Below are positions 12,148 through 23,254 of a stretch of 64,000 nt of DNA, one piece after another (position 1 is the first letter of the stretch; each line of letters starts with the position of its first letter). Below the pieces are notes generated by a model, which was not told the origin of the DNA, ran no database searches, and saw only the letters and a list, made by a program, of their open reading frames with translations. Both the position numbers and the translations under genes were made by a program. The DNA is taken from NCBI GenBank assembly GCA_022457155.1, contig JAJGOT010000239.1, positions 503,001 through 567,000 on the forward strand, in the 5' to 3' direction. Source of the DNA: Cladopsammia gracilis (Eukaryota; Cnidaria; Anthozoa; Scleractinia; Dendrophylliidae).

Positions 12148-12530
12148 GGCTGTGTTTTCACGAGGCGGTTTTTCTCGCTTAACATTCCTGTAGGTAATTT
12201 GTTTACTGACCGCGTTAAGCAGCTTAAAAAATTTATGCGTTTTCACGGACAGAACTTTATTCATTTTTCTTATACCATGCGCGATATATTTTCTTTTGTT
12301 AAAACAATAGAAAATTAGAACACAAAAGAACGTCAATACAATGCCCTTCTTTGTTGTTTAATTGCCGACAAGCTTAAGCGACCTGGTTTGGTGGCTTAAA
12401 TTTAATGAGAATTCTATTGTAGTTCGCCGACTCGCTTAACTTTAAGCGAGTTGGACAAGCAACTGTTTTCACGAGATTTCCGACTGTCACTCGCTCAGCG
12501 ACTTGAAAAATCGCTCGTGAAAACACGGCC
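12148..12530. mobile_element. 383-bp MITE, copy 2
   Basis: Nearly identical to 9299-9681, the same length, with the same terminal inverted repeats and a different 3-bp duplication (AAT). Different 3-bp duplications show two independent insertions. The next stretch, 12531-13478, is intron sequence with a poly-T run near 13200 and no gene. Confidence 0.85.
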
Positions 12531-13478
12531 AATATTTTTGGTCTCTATGAGCCTAAATTCACGCTTCAATTGAAAGACTTTCGTTTTCTTTGAAACACAA
12601 TTTAACATGCTAGCTTACCGGAAATTTGAAACCGGATTTAAAGTCACGCACATCATGTGTCATTATTAACGAGTAACGACAACAGTACTTGGCAACAGTA
12701 CTCACTAGCATTTTCTTCTTTTCTCTTGCTCGGGCACCGAAAGATAGCCACGAAAGCAGTTAAAATGTTTCAACCTTGTTAGAAGAATTGTTTACGGAGG
12801 TAGTCTGTATCAGTTCTGCACGTTTTATTCGATTTTCAACAGTACTCAGCATATTAGCGTTAAAATAAACAAGAAATCAAATATTTCTCATCTTGGTTAT
12901 GAGTGAGTACTGTTGATAAAATTACAAATTCAACAACTCTTCGGGAGTTTTGAATGTAATTACATTGAATAGACTATTTCTCATATATTGCAATAGAAAA
13001 CGTCAGTAAACGCGCGCATTTTCCGTTGTTAGGTTTGAAAATTTGTGTGAGTACTGTCGAATTTCAGCCGAGAACTGTTCACATGGCACTTCCGGTGCTA
13101 ACACAAATGTGTATGTTTTCAACATTTAGGCGTCTTTTTTTCTTTTAAATCGCACTGCAAGTGGAAAAAAGACACTTCTTTCATCATATAGACAACGTGT
13201 TTTTTTTTTTTTTTATCGGTAATAGGAGCAGTTCCATATTTGCGCTTCTTATGACTCAAAAAGAAAGTAAACAAAGTTCACGGAATGCGATGCTTGAAAT
13301 TTGAATTAAAAAAAAAACTGTGCTTAATGTGACCCCAAAATATAGTTCTTACCTTCACGATCACTTGCGGCAGCTGCTGCCACCACCGGCTCTCTATTTA
13401 TGCTAATAAAGGCTTTTTTTCAAGCGACGGACCTGCCTCTTTCAAAATCCTCTTTCGGACAACCGTAGACAAAATAGC

Positions 13479-13695
13479 TTGGGACACTTATGAAAATACT
13501 ACACAATGACAATTATTTTCGAAGAGAGAAACTATCGTGCCATTTCCTTTCTCCCCCCCCCCCCCCCCCCCCCCCCAATACAATGTTGAGACATTGTGGC
13601 TTGGTTTTATGGATAAAACTCAACATCGTATTGTGGGCGGGGAGGGGGAGGTAACGACAAAGACAATTTCTGGGGAAAAAGGTTAAGTGTCCCAA
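13479..13695. repeat. MITE-like element with poly-C tract
   Basis: Short terminal inverted repeats TTGGGACACTTA (13479-13490) and TAAGTGTCCCAA (13684-13695) enclose a C-run at about 13552-13576 and an inner inverted repeat (ACAATGTTGAG / CTCAACATCGT). Confidence 0.5.
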
Positions 13696-14320
13696 AACTT
13701 CTGACCAAGATTGTACGTGACCAGTATAAATAAATACTCTAGTTACTAAATCTATAAATATCTCTGCGGGGCGGGTTAATTTTGGACTTTGGTTCACTGA
13801 GGAAAAACCTTCAAAAATCTTTTGTTGTAAACTTTGGTGAAATTAGCATTACGTTAATTCGACAGAAATCCTTTAAGAAAACTCAATCGGCCTTTAGGCT
13901 TAAAGAATAGCATGTACTCTATCAATGTATGGCCAAATCTACTGTTCACTGAACCATCTCAATCCAAATAAATTTAATGCTCACTTTACTGTTTTCTGCA
14001 GTTCTTAACTTGCGAGGAACGTGTCCGTCCTTTCTGCACAGCATACATTTTCTGCACCAAATTCGGATATCTAAGCCATCTTTTGTGGCTGATCATGTTG
14101 TTTATTTTTAGTAGAGGTCCATTAACCCATCACAGTGCAAATAACAAGAGCTTTTGTAGTACCCGGAAGGTCACCGAAGCAAGCCATCGTTGGAAACTTT
14201 GTTCGTCCACTCACAGTTCTGCTCTAGATCTACCGCATATTTCTATTTCTTTCATCATTCGCTCCAAAAGAAGAGAAAACGGTTTTCTGATTAATAGCGG
14301 ATCACTGCGGGCGGATGGCC

Positions 14321-14410
14321 CACGCGGAGTTTCATACTCATAGAACCTATGCCCGTCATTTTTCATGGTCATGGGTAGCGGAATGTTTCGCGGGCGCGTC
14401 GTGTGCCCGC
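14321..14410 (-). repeat. Inverted copy of the 2750-2835 repeat
   Basis: The reverse complement matches 2755-2835 almost base for base, including the GACGCGCCCGCGAAACATTC block and the CATAGGTTCTATGAGTA block. Probably a LINE-derived fragment. Confidence 0.6.
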
Positions 14411-14667
14411 CGCCCTCCTGGGTACTTGGTGTATCCCTGATCATAATGAATGGTACTTCATGTATCCCTTATTGTAATGTATTTACTAGATATATTGCAG
14501 TGTAATATAGGGTTGGATTACAGTATCTAGGGTTGAAGCACTGATTTTAGTATTTAGGTTTAAGCACTGATTCCAGTATTTCCAGTGTATCGAAAGGGTT
14601 AGTTCTTATATATGGTCTGGGCTAGCAGCATATTATCTTATATCCCTTAAAAATTACAGTTTCCGGC

Positions 14668-14745
14668 AGCTAGTGCTCGGTGGTGTAGTAGATAATTTGC
14701 TTGGAGCAGATCATACGGCCCAGGTTCGATTCCCTATTCTGCTGT
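14668..14745 (+). repeat. tRNA-like Pol III unit inside MITE
   Basis: Contains an A-box-like TGGTGTAGTAGATAA and a B-box GGTTCGATTCC at near-normal tRNA spacing. It recurs in inverse orientation at about 27055-27135 inside the related element. Not a functional tRNA by pairing. Confidence 0.55.
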
Positions 14746-14812
14746 TTTTATCTTCTTTTTCTACTGGAATAAAAAACTAAGTGTTTAAATACAAAATAAG
14801 TAAGGGTTATTG

Positions 14813-14915
14813 ACCAGGAGCGAGGGGATATGTGATATATTCCCCTCGTGGCGTACCCGAGGGCGTAGCCCGAGGGAACGCCACGAGGGGAATATATCAC
14901 ATATCCCCGAGGGAC
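14813..14915. repeat. Perfect-type palindrome
   Basis: Arms GAGGGGATATGTGATATATTCCCCTCGTGGCG and the reverse complement (split here at GAGGGGATATGTGATATATT / CCCCTCGTGGCG) surround a short GC-rich centre. It forms one end of the nested foldback, whose other end lies near 15730-15755 (GTGATATATTCCCCT). Confidence 0.7.
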
Positions 14916-15518
14916 TGGTCAATAACATGCTTATTTTCCACCTTGTGAGGTTTTCTAAAACAAAGAAACTATAAATTTTTCGGAGAGTAACACTCCGTTC
15001 AATTCAAATGCAAAAAAGCATGATTCCGCAAGGCCGCATTGGGATCACGGCACATTACGAAGCGAGACGGTAAACATGTTTTGCTTTTGTCAAATTTGCA
15101 TTGAGCACGTTGCTTCGTTATGAGTAGAAGGAGAGAGAGAGAGAGAAGAAAATGTATGAACAGTACTCGTGGTCTCGCCAAGGCCCAACTGCCCGCCTTC
15201 ATCTTTCGAAGATCAATGGAGTGGTTGCGGTGTGTTTTCAAAGGGAAAGCGGCAGAAACATATTCAGGTTCAAGCGTAAAACGAGGCGTCATACATTATT
15301 AAAGACCCGAAACCTGAATTGAGGTACGATACCATCGAATAATGTTATTAACATTTCGCTTTTTGGTCGCGACTGGCAAGTTGATTACGTAGGAATATGA
15401 TTGATGAAGCTGTCTTTTTTAGCAAAAAAAAAAAAAAAATGACCGATGCTAGAGCGTTTTCCTTGTTACGCCCTATTTTGTCTTCCTGTTTGTGTTATTC
15501 TATTATGAGGGAAATAAG

Positions 15519-15632
15519 TCGAGGGGACTAAGGCGAGGGGAATATGTCGAGGGGAATATGTTGGGGGGAATATGTTGAGGGGAATATGTTGAGGGGAATA
15601 TGTTGAGGGAAATATGTTGCGGGGAATATATA
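15519..15632 (+). repeat. 14-bp minisatellite (GGGGAATATGTTGA)n
   Basis: About seven imperfect tandem copies of a 14-bp unit, GGGGAATATGTTGA, within the nested foldback. Confidence 0.85.
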
Positions 15633-15799
15633 ATCCTTTGTTTTGCTATTGTTATCAGCTATTGTTTTCAGCCCCGCCTCTCCCCTGTTACAATCAAAGC
15701 CGCACCCAGCTTTTCAGACACTGTAATGAACGGGGTTATGTGATATATTCCCCTGAAAAGAACAAAGAAAACCGAGCTAGGTGGAAAATAATAAGGGAT

Positions 15800-16470
15800 A
15801 CACCACGTACATACATAACAATAGCTGACCTAATCTCAGAAAATCATGAGTTTATAACCAAATGTAATGTGAGAAAGTTGAACCTTACTCCTTTGGATCT
15901 TTTTAGACTCGTATCTGTGACAATTAAACGCCTTGCCAAATGAGTGTAGAGATTTGCTGTTAAAGTCCTCTTACTCTGACAAAAAAGTATTTAATTTACA
16001 GGAGCAAATTGTTTTAAGTTTAAACGGGCAAAAGACTCCTATCAATAAAGCTGTGTCAAAAACTATTTACGAAGAACTCCGAAATAGAGTTATTACTACC
16101 CCCTCTGCTGCTCAAAAGAAATACAAATAGTTATTCTATAAATGATGCCCTTGATTGGAGAGAAATATATAGTTTACCACATCGTGTCACCTCCGATACA
16201 AAATTGCGTGAATTTCAATTCAAACTATTAAACAGGTACCTTGCGACAAATGACTTTTTAAATGAAATCAGTGTTTTGCCTTCCCCAGTATGTTCTCTTT
16301 GTGGAAAAGAAAACGAATCCGCCGAACACATTTTAATCTCTTGCAATTGTACCAAATAATTCTGGAAAGAGGTTATAAAATGACTCTGCAATTTAAAAGT
16401 CAATATATATAATCTTAATAACAGAGAAATCATTTTTGGAATGTCAAATTGTGAAGACAAGTTATTTGTT
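15800..16470 (+). pseudogene. LINE ORF2 C-terminal fragment
   Basis: The plus-strand frames encode the characteristic C-terminal region after the reverse transcriptase of non-LTR elements: a W-R-E-I-Y-x-L-P block, KLREFQFKLLNRYLATNDF, then a zinc-ribbon-like SPVCSLCGKENESAEHIL with a following Cys. Frameshifts and in-frame stops (for example TAA after CTK) show that it is dead. It is only the 3' end of an ORF2, a typical 5'-truncated LINE insertion. Located in GPCR intron 3. Confidence 0.65.
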
Positions 16471-16494
16471 AATCATGTGTAATCATGGGTGTCA

Positions 16495-17045
16495 ACCACA
16501 CCCTCCCTTAAGGTTTTTCTCCGATATTTTCAAGACCATTTAAGATTAGCATATGCCGTTTTCAGTAGCTGTTCATTTATAGTTGAGACACATTTTGGTA
16601 AAGTTTGGCGACAACCGGTTGCTATGGTAACGAGGTAAGACGTCATAAGTAACATGTGGTCAACCCATTTTTGAAGAAAAAAGCGTGTTTTTCACATTTT
16701 TTCAGCGAAAAAACATATAAAATGCTACCAAAAGCATCAAAATGTTTGATTGTACGTTATTTTGCAACTCTATCTAGCAGACAATATTTGCAATTTCCGC
16801 ATTTTTCTGATAAATTTGAATTTTTAGTAAAATCCAAGATGGCGGCCACCTTGGCGGCCATTTTGGATGACGTCACGGATCCCAGCAGCGCCCTAACCCA
16901 TAATATTTACCTTATCTTGTACAGCACATCGCGGGCTATCTATTGGATGTAAAATATTTCCGAATTATTGCAACATCGCAACCCCCCCCCCCCCCCCCAT
17001 GTACCACGGTTGGGGTATACGTTTGCGTGTACGTCCGAGGGTTAA
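16495..17045 (+). mobile_element. TTAA MITE, left end truncated
   Basis: Same family as 9930-10486, ending GTACGTCCGAGGGTTAA at 17045. It has a GATGACGTCACGG palindrome, an AAGATGGCGGCCACCTTGGC block and a C-run at about 16981-16999. Confidence 0.75.
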
Positions 17046-18245
17046 TGGGCTGAAGAAACGATGTCTTATATTTTGCACTTTTTAAGGAAGTTTCTGAGGT
17101 CAAAATTGGGTTTAGTGGCAGCAATAAACATCCAGTGTTACCATGACAACAAAGAAGAAACGACCTTAACAAAGGTCATTTTTGAACATCCCCCTGAATA
17201 CCGACCTGCATGCAAAATATGAAGGGAGTTCAAAAATTTTCATTTTCCACTTTTCTCGATTCTTACAGAGAACTGCTCTTAAAACGACTTTACTAACTAC
17301 ATTTCTGTTAACGTTTTTACATTTGTTATGCTATGGACAATATATTTTGCTTCATTTGTTGCCATAAATTGACAATAATAACATCCAGTTAGTTGTCGAC
17401 GCCGTTTTAGTAACCTTGTTAGCCATTTTTGCTATGTAAGTGCATGTCCAATATCATTTTTAGATAACTCTTTAGAGCTACCAATATCACGTAATTTTGT
17501 ATACACCAAATTGAAGAAACGTTGACTCATGAAAAGCATAAACCATGAACGATGAGACCGAATGGGATTCTGGGTAGGCAACATTGGCAAGCTTGTAATA
17601 TTCTATTTCTTGATAATCAAGACGTTTTGTTTGTTTGATACATTTTGGATCATGATTTATGAATCCTGTGTTAATATAATATATATTCTGTCACAGACGA
17701 AGATTAAATTTTCCAACTTCCCAGTAAGCCTTTGGGTCGCATCGTTCATGGTTTATGCTTTTCACAGGACAACGTTTCTTCAATTTGGTGTATGCTACTA
17801 TTTAAAGGCCCATCGTCACTTACCGTCATGCACCGCGCATTGTTTATTTTGATTTGGACCCAGATAAATGCGATCTCTCGCGAAGTGAAATTTTGTCCCT
17901 TCATCTCCAGGAAGAAATGAACACTGAGTTAGACAATTTCCTTCGACATTGATTTTAAAATTTATTAGTCCAAAGAAGCGGTCCTGTTAGATATTAAAAG
18001 TCCGTATAACATGTCTCGCATTTTGTCTGGGGCCGCTCAACCCGCCTTTGTGTAGCTCCAGTCGTCGAGGTAGTTTCCTACGCTTCGAAAGTTCGCATCG
18101 AAAACATTTTCACATCGAGAACGCGGAAAACCTCCTGCTATTTTTACCGAAAGTTTAAGGTCGATGCCCCTTAAAACGAAACCTCCAGCGAGCCGAGAAG
18201 TGTTTGTATTTTGTGGGCTGTTCTGTCGGCTATCTGGTTTGCATT
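17046..18245. other. Intron sequence, one inverted dispersed repeat
   Basis: 17046-17225 is the inverted partner of 11401-11545. An inverted pair, GAAGAAACGTTG.CTCATGAAAAGCATAAACCATGAACGATG (17513-17550) against 17744-17785, makes another foldback. No gene recognised. Confidence 0.55.
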
Positions 18246-18652
18246 GGAACCTCCATTGTTATAACAAATTGACGTCAAATTGTTGGAAATAAAGTCTAAA
18301 TTAGAAATTTTTAAAAAACAGTTGCAAATATAATTTTAGTGTACAAAAAAAAATGAATATCAATATCGCCTATTTTCGCTTTTAAATTTCCCGCGCGCCG
18401 CCATTTTGAATATTTATGACGTGTTACGGTTGTCCAATTGTTGCATACAAAAGAACGTCGATTCTTAACAATAGCGGCAACCGTAACACGTCATTAATTT
18501 TCAAAATGGCGGCGCGCGGGAAATTTAAATGCGAAACTAGGCGATATTTATATCAATTTGTAAAATTATATTTGCACCTGTTTTTTAAAATTTAAAATTT
18601 TGACTTTATTTCCAACAATTTAACGTCAATTTGTACTGACAATGGAGGTTCC
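18246..18652. repeat. 407-bp foldback palindrome
   Basis: Arms begin GGAACCTCCATTGT and end ACAATGGAGGTTCC; inner arms include AAATTTCCCGCGCGCCGCCA and its reverse complement, then GTGTTACGGTTG / CAACCGTAACAC. No coding content; probably a foldback MITE. Confidence 0.75.
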
Positions 18653-18653
18653 T

Positions 18654-19244
18654 TTAAGGTTACAGTGTACCTTCGGGGGTGTCTCCAGTATAACAGCTCT
18701 AGTGTCTTAAGATTACACTTAACATACCTAAACCCAGATATCAAATTAAAGCTTATTGAGCTGGCTATCTAAATTTGGAAACCATTTGGTAATAAAGTGA
18801 ATTGTCGAATTTTTTACGACGTCTAAATTCGAACGTCCGAATCAGCTTTAAAACGCTATAACTCAAAGCGATTATTGTGTTTTGCTAATTTGATTTGTTC
18901 TCGGGTTTCCGGACACGAAGCGCTAAAAAAACGTGTCGGCGATTTCCCATCTTCAATTGCAATGAAAAATTACAGAATATTTTCGAAAAAGGGAGAAAAA
19001 AATTGGAATGATCGCACGGAAATGGCTCTTGACGAAAAAGTTTTCGGAAATAAGAAATTCGCCGACACGTTTTTGTTGATTATACTCCGCCCACAAAAGT
19101 TATATTGTCATTTCTCCGTCAATTTTCACAATTTTTCGATAATTTTTTTTTGAATGAAAGTTCGTTCTGTAAACTTTATTTTGACGCCAAAAAAAATAAA
19201 AAAAATCGATAAATTTTCGATCTGAAGGTACACTGTAACCTTAA
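18654..19244. mobile_element. TTAA-bounded MITE (GGTTACAGTGTACCTTC)
   Basis: 591 bp with terminal inverted repeats TTAAGGTTACAGTGTACCTTC and GAAGGTACACTGTAACCTTAA (each about 20 bp) and TTAA at both edges. It directly abuts the foldback at 18246-18652. No transposase. Confidence 0.75.
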
Positions 19245-19757
19245 TGAGCTCTGCTGGCGCAGGACGTTTTCTCGGCTTCAGAAGTTTCCATAAAAAAAAA
19301 AAAAATTCGACGGCTAGGGACGGGCAAGGAATATTTCACGTAGACGCTGGCAAAAACGACTCCGCCGGCGTGTCGAGAAGTTTTGAGCTTTTTCTGTTGT
19401 TTACATTTCCAGGGAGCATTATTCGTTACGGTCGACCGGTCATGCATCAACGGTAATAATATTCAAACGTCAACTGACAGTATCTGTATGTGGAAAACGA
19501 ATGTTGTAAAAAATTACAATGAAAAGATTCGAAGATAAACCTTAACTAGTAGGCAATCTAATATACCTATTTCTTTTCCATGGATGACTGAATTTCTGAG
19601 CCAAACCTTCTGAAGGATCTCGTTTCTTGATAGCCGCCTCAAGCCTTCGGCGGCGTTGCTTAGAAAACATATCACTAACGATGGAAAATAAAAGAAAACA
19701 TACAAAAACAAGATGCAATGCCTTGAATATGAACTAAATATTTAAACCAAATCATCA

Positions 19758-20027
19758 TTAACCCTCGGACGTACATGCAAACTTATAGCCCCCCCCCCCC
19801 CCCCCCCCCCCCACCGTGGTACAAGGGGGTGGGGGGGGGGGGTTTGCAATATTTCGGAAATATTTTCCATCTAATATATAGCCCGCGATGTGTTCTACAA
19901 GATAAGGTAAATATTATAGGTTGTGACGCTGCTGGGGGTCCGTGACGTCATCCAAAATGGCTGCCAAGACGGTCGCCATCGCAACCACCCCCCCCCCCCC
20001 CCCCCTCCTTGTACGTTCGAGGGTTAA
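19758..20027. mobile_element. Rearranged TTAA MITE
   Basis: It begins TTAACCCTCGGACGTACA and ends GTACGTTCGAGGGTTAA. Only about 270 bp lie between, with three C- or G-runs (near 19783, 19826, 19987) and the GTGACGTCATCCAAAATGGC block in inverted orientation, so it is an internally deleted copy. Confidence 0.7.
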
Positions 20028-20139
20028 GTTAATAGACGATACAGATTACCCGATGTAAACGGATTATTTTAGGAATCAAACTTTCTCGCCACAAAATTGA
20101 TTTTTTGGCCCCAAAAATTCTAGAACGCCCGCAATGCAT

Positions 20140-20285
20140 CACGGTATGTGACTATGGGCCTTTAAATGGATTGTTCGACATATTTTATCTAAAGTGAATA
20201 ATGACCCGTGGCCCATAGTCACGGTATGTGACTATGGGCCTTTAAATGGATTGTTCGACATATTTTATCTAAAGTGAATAATGAC

Positions 20286-20297
<12 letters not shown>
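20140..20297 (+). repeat. 80-bp tandem duplication (2 copies)
   Basis: The unit starting CACGGTATGTGACTATGGGC at 20140 is repeated head to tail from 20220. Confidence 0.85.
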
Positions 20298-20319
<22 letters not shown>

Positions 20320-20466
20320 TAGTATCACCCAACTAGTCGGACAGAAAAAGGCAATAATAAAAAAAAGCAATTGCAAGTTGAAGAAATATTTATTTGGGAA
20401 TAAAACGAAAAATAAAACCGGAGAATTTCGCTACTCGATGACTATTACTATTAGACCCCCAGTAGC

Positions 20467-20504
<38 letters not shown>

Positions 20505-20871
20505 GTTGGGTGATACTAATATGAATATAGTATCTCAAAATTTGCGACGTTTTACTGAGAAAAATTCACATAAAGAAACGAAAGAAATTATGCAGTTTAA
20601 CCTTAACACTTTCATATGAGAGTTTTCTTTCATATGAAATTACTAAAGCTCAGGACAGCGCTTCCGCGGCTACGAAACAATGTAGGGTGGCTGACAGAAT
20701 TTGGCACCAAGGAATATTTAGAAGAGCTCGGAAATATAGTGGAAGGTAGTTTCGTTATCAAGTCGCATCACTGTGCGCTTCTTCTTTTCTGTGTTGGTCA
20801 CTGTGGCATGGAGCACTCTGGCCGACAATGATTTAACAGCATATCCATACTAATTCTGGTTTAATTTACAG

Positions 20872-21207
20872 GCTGTCATACAAGTGCGAAAGCGAGCGAC
20901 CTTGATGGTTGCCGTCGTCAGTGTCATCTTTGGAGTGTGTTATCTGCCTTACTCAGCTAACTACATCATGTACATTTATCACCCTTCTCGTGCATTTCTA
21001 TCATGGAACGCAAGTTCCATAATGCTCTTGTTCAATTCCGCCATCAACCCGATTGTGTATGCCTTGGTCAACCAGCGATTTAGGGAGAAGTTCAAGGGGA
21101 TGATGAGCTGCACTTGCCACCCAGCAACTAACATGGCGCATCATGCCAGGGAACCTGATGACCAGATGATGGAACTTGCTATTGACGCCACTTACCCGAC
21201 CCAGTAG
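20872..21207 (+). CDS. Class A GPCR copy 1, last coding exon (TM6-TM7, tail)
   Basis: Starts after a TTAATTTACAG acceptor in phase 0. It encodes the end of basic loop 3 (VRKRATLMVAVVSVIFGV), TM6 with a C-Y-L-P variant of the CWxP motif, TM7 with SAINPIVYALVNQRFR (NPxxY plus the amphipathic helix 8) and a short cytoplasmic tail with a Cys pair (SCTC, possible palmitoylation), ending at TAG 21205-21207. With exons 1-3 this completes an intact 321-aa receptor. An AATAAA signal at 21291 lies 84 bp downstream. Confidence 0.88.
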   Translation, partial: AVIQVRKRATLMVAVVSVIFGVCYLPYSANYIMYIYHPSRAFLSWNASSIMLLFNSAINPIVYALVNQRFREKFKGMMSCTCHPATNMAHHAREPDDQMMELAIDATYPTQ

Positions 21208-21290
21208 AGAGATAAAAGCTGCAGGAGTGATGTCTATGTTTTGGCTTTCGTCACATATTTATCACATTCCACACCTACATGTATACTCTT

Positions 21291-21296
21291 AATAAA
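21291..21296 (+). terminator. Polyadenylation signal of GPCR copy 1
   Basis: AATAAA lies 84 bp after the GPCR stop codon, within TCTTAATAAAGATG. It is the first canonical signal in the 3' flank. Confidence 0.6.
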
Positions 21297-21404
21297 GATG
21301 ATTAATAGAAGACTAGTGATATATATATATATATATAGAATGAGTTGTAATTATCAAGCTTCCAACTCCATGTTTTGACTTGATTTTGCTTTATTGACCC
21401 TACG

Positions 21405-21429
21405 TTTCGGCCATCACGGCCTTCTTCAG
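21405..21429 (-). ncRNA. Hammerhead-like core, inverted copy
   Basis: On the minus strand: CTGAAGA, a stem-loop AGGCC-GTGA-TGGCC, then GAAA. This fits CUGANGA/stem II/GAAA of a hammerhead ribozyme. Stem III and a cleavage triplet are not evident, so activity is doubtful. Confidence 0.35.
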
Positions 21430-22332
21430 GGGAGTTACAAGTGTGTTAAGGCTTGCGTAAACCGTTGGCTATTCAAAACTATAACGTGACATGCATGGCG
21501 TCTATGATTGGTAGATAAACTAACAAAGTTATGCGCGCGCTAGAAAGTGCGCGCACTAATGTGGGTTAAATAAGCGTGCACTGAAACGCGCGCGTCTTAA
21601 TGTGGCGTAGTAGGAGAAAAATATAATAGTGTAAAATATAGATAGATTACCAATCATAGTAACTATGAAATGTATACCTAATATAAAAAGTATAAGTGTA
21701 TCATAATGCGGCACCTAAATGCAGTATGGCTCCGAGAGAAGGAAAGGATAATGAGTGAGTTCAGTCAAAAATAATAAGCTTGTGTAGACAGCAAATAAAT
21801 TCAATGAAATGAAGGTATAAATGAAATAAAATGAAATGAAATGAAACCAGAAACTAGATCTGTTACTGGATTAACAGACTGAAACCAGTAATCAATAACT
21901 TGATCTAGTTTCTGGTTTCATTTCATTTCATTTTATTTCATTTATACCTTCATTTCATTGAATTTATTTGCTGTCTACACAAGCTTATTATTTTTGACTG
22001 AACTCACTCATTATCCTTTCCTTCTCTCGGAGCCATACTGCATTTAGGTGCCGCATTATGATACACTTATACTTTTTATATTAGGTATACATTTCATAGT
22101 TACTATGATTGGTAATCTATCTATATTTTACACTATTATAGTTTTCTCCTACTACGCCACATTAAGACGCGCGCGTTTCAGTGCACGCTTATTTAACCCA
22201 CATTAGTGCGCGCACTTTCTAGCGCGCGCATAACTTTGTTAGTTTATCTACCAATCATAGACGCCATGCATGTCACGTTATAGTTTTGAATAGCCAACGG
22301 TTTACGCAAGCCTTAACACACTTGTAACTCCC

Positions 22333-22357
22333 CTGAAGAAGGCCGTGATGGCCGAAA
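22333..22357 (+). ncRNA. Hammerhead-like core in right arm
   Basis: CTGAAGA (22333-22339), stem-loop AGGCCGTGATGGCC and GAAA (22354-22357), the mirror copy of 21405-21429. Penelope-like elements are known to carry hammerhead motifs, and a Penelope-like protein fragment lies 250 bp further on. Stem III was not found. Confidence 0.35.
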
Positions 22358-22519
22358 CGTAGGGTCAATAAAGCAAAATCAAGTCAAAACATGGAGTTGG
22401 AAGCTTGATAATTACAACTCATTCTACATTAACCTTTTCAAGCTACAAGATCGCACTTTACTAGAGTGATCCTCTGTCTTCGACAAGGCATACAGCATTG
22501 TTTGAGAGACCTGTCACAA

Positions 22520-22520
<1 letters not shown>

Positions 22521-22563
<43 letters not shown>
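22521..22563. repeat. (TA)n microsatellite
   Basis: Pure TA run directly before the Penelope-like fragment. Confidence 0.95.
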
Positions 22564-22566
<3 letters not shown>

Positions 22567-22599
22567 CTGAATAAAAAGGTTTACACAAACGGTGAACTC

Positions 22600-22929
22600 T
22601 TCAGCAGAAGGATCCAAGGATACGACGCCACCACGTGAATTTGTAGATAAGTATTTAAAGTCCGTTTCAGAAACCACAAATCTAGCATGCTCAATAATAG
22701 GAGAACATGTGAATTGGCGGTACATTTTAATAGCTCTGAACATGATATTTCACAAATTAGCTTTATTCTTATCGAACAAATTAGATCATTTCAAAATACA
22801 TTTCACCTTGACCAATTGTTGCTCACTAGGGAGGCTTATTGGACAACCCAATTGTTTACGCTCAATCCGCATGGCCTTAACAAGAGACGTGAATTTAGAT
22901 CAAAAAACCGCATTAACTACAATAATTAA
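22600..22929 (+). pseudogene. Penelope-like GIY-YIG C-terminal fragment
   Basis: The frame at 22687-22929 (reading ATG LNNRRTCELAVHF ... REAYWTTQL, then LNPHGLNKRREF) resembles the C-terminal end of the GIY-YIG endonuclease region of Penelope-like retroelements, where an R-E-x-Y-W block precedes an H-G-L-N-K-R tail. The catalytic GIY-YIG part is not recognisable upstream, so this is a 5'-truncated remnant. The hammerhead-like motifs around it support the assignment. From 22930 to 23254 no gene is seen. Confidence 0.45.
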
Positions 22930-23254
22930 CGCACGTATCTTGCAATAATAGGATTGTCTTTTTCTTTTCCTTGTTTTATTCTTTGTTTGTAGTTGTTTTG
23001 TGTTTGAACGTTTTGTCGGGGGCACTTGGTAAGACGTGCTGGTCCTGTCATTCCGACAGTGACCTATATGATTATTCGGGGGCCCTCGATAGGGAGTTTT
23101 CTTTGTTTCAATCTTAATTAAGGTTTTTATCACATCATGTATGTTATTTTTAGCGTTAAATTTTTCCTTGTTATTTAGTTCTTTTGTTATGTTACGTAAC
23201 CTCGTTTTCCTTTGTTTTTGTAGCTTAATGTATATAAGTCACAACTTGTATAAC

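Larger units (their letters stand above)
14422..15810. mobile_element. MITE carrying a tRNA-like unit, interrupted by a nested foldback
   Basis: Terminal inverted repeats GTACTTGGTGTATCCCT (14422) and AAGGGATACACCACGTAC (ending 15810) match the 393-bp element at 26983-27375. Here the element is about 1 kb longer because a foldback repeat (about 14805-15790) is inserted. A tRNA-like unit at about 14668-14745 has the B-box GGTTCGATTCC. Confidence 0.65.
21336..22426. repeat. 1.09-kb inverted repeat (foldback)
   Basis: Two arms of about 525 bp (from TAGAATGAGTTGTAATTATC at 21336; reverse complement ending 22426) surround a loop of about 40 bp near 21861-21901. The arms are nearly identical. Each arm carries the CTGAAGA...GAAAC motif reported separately, typical of Penelope-like element ends. 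It lies 130 bp after the GPCR stop. Confidence 0.9.

Noticed and set aside
9245..12336. Two similar minus-strand ORFs (9245-9487 and 11977-12336)
   Set aside because: Both lie in the two copies of the 383-bp MITE; the similarity is repeat identity, not a gene pair.
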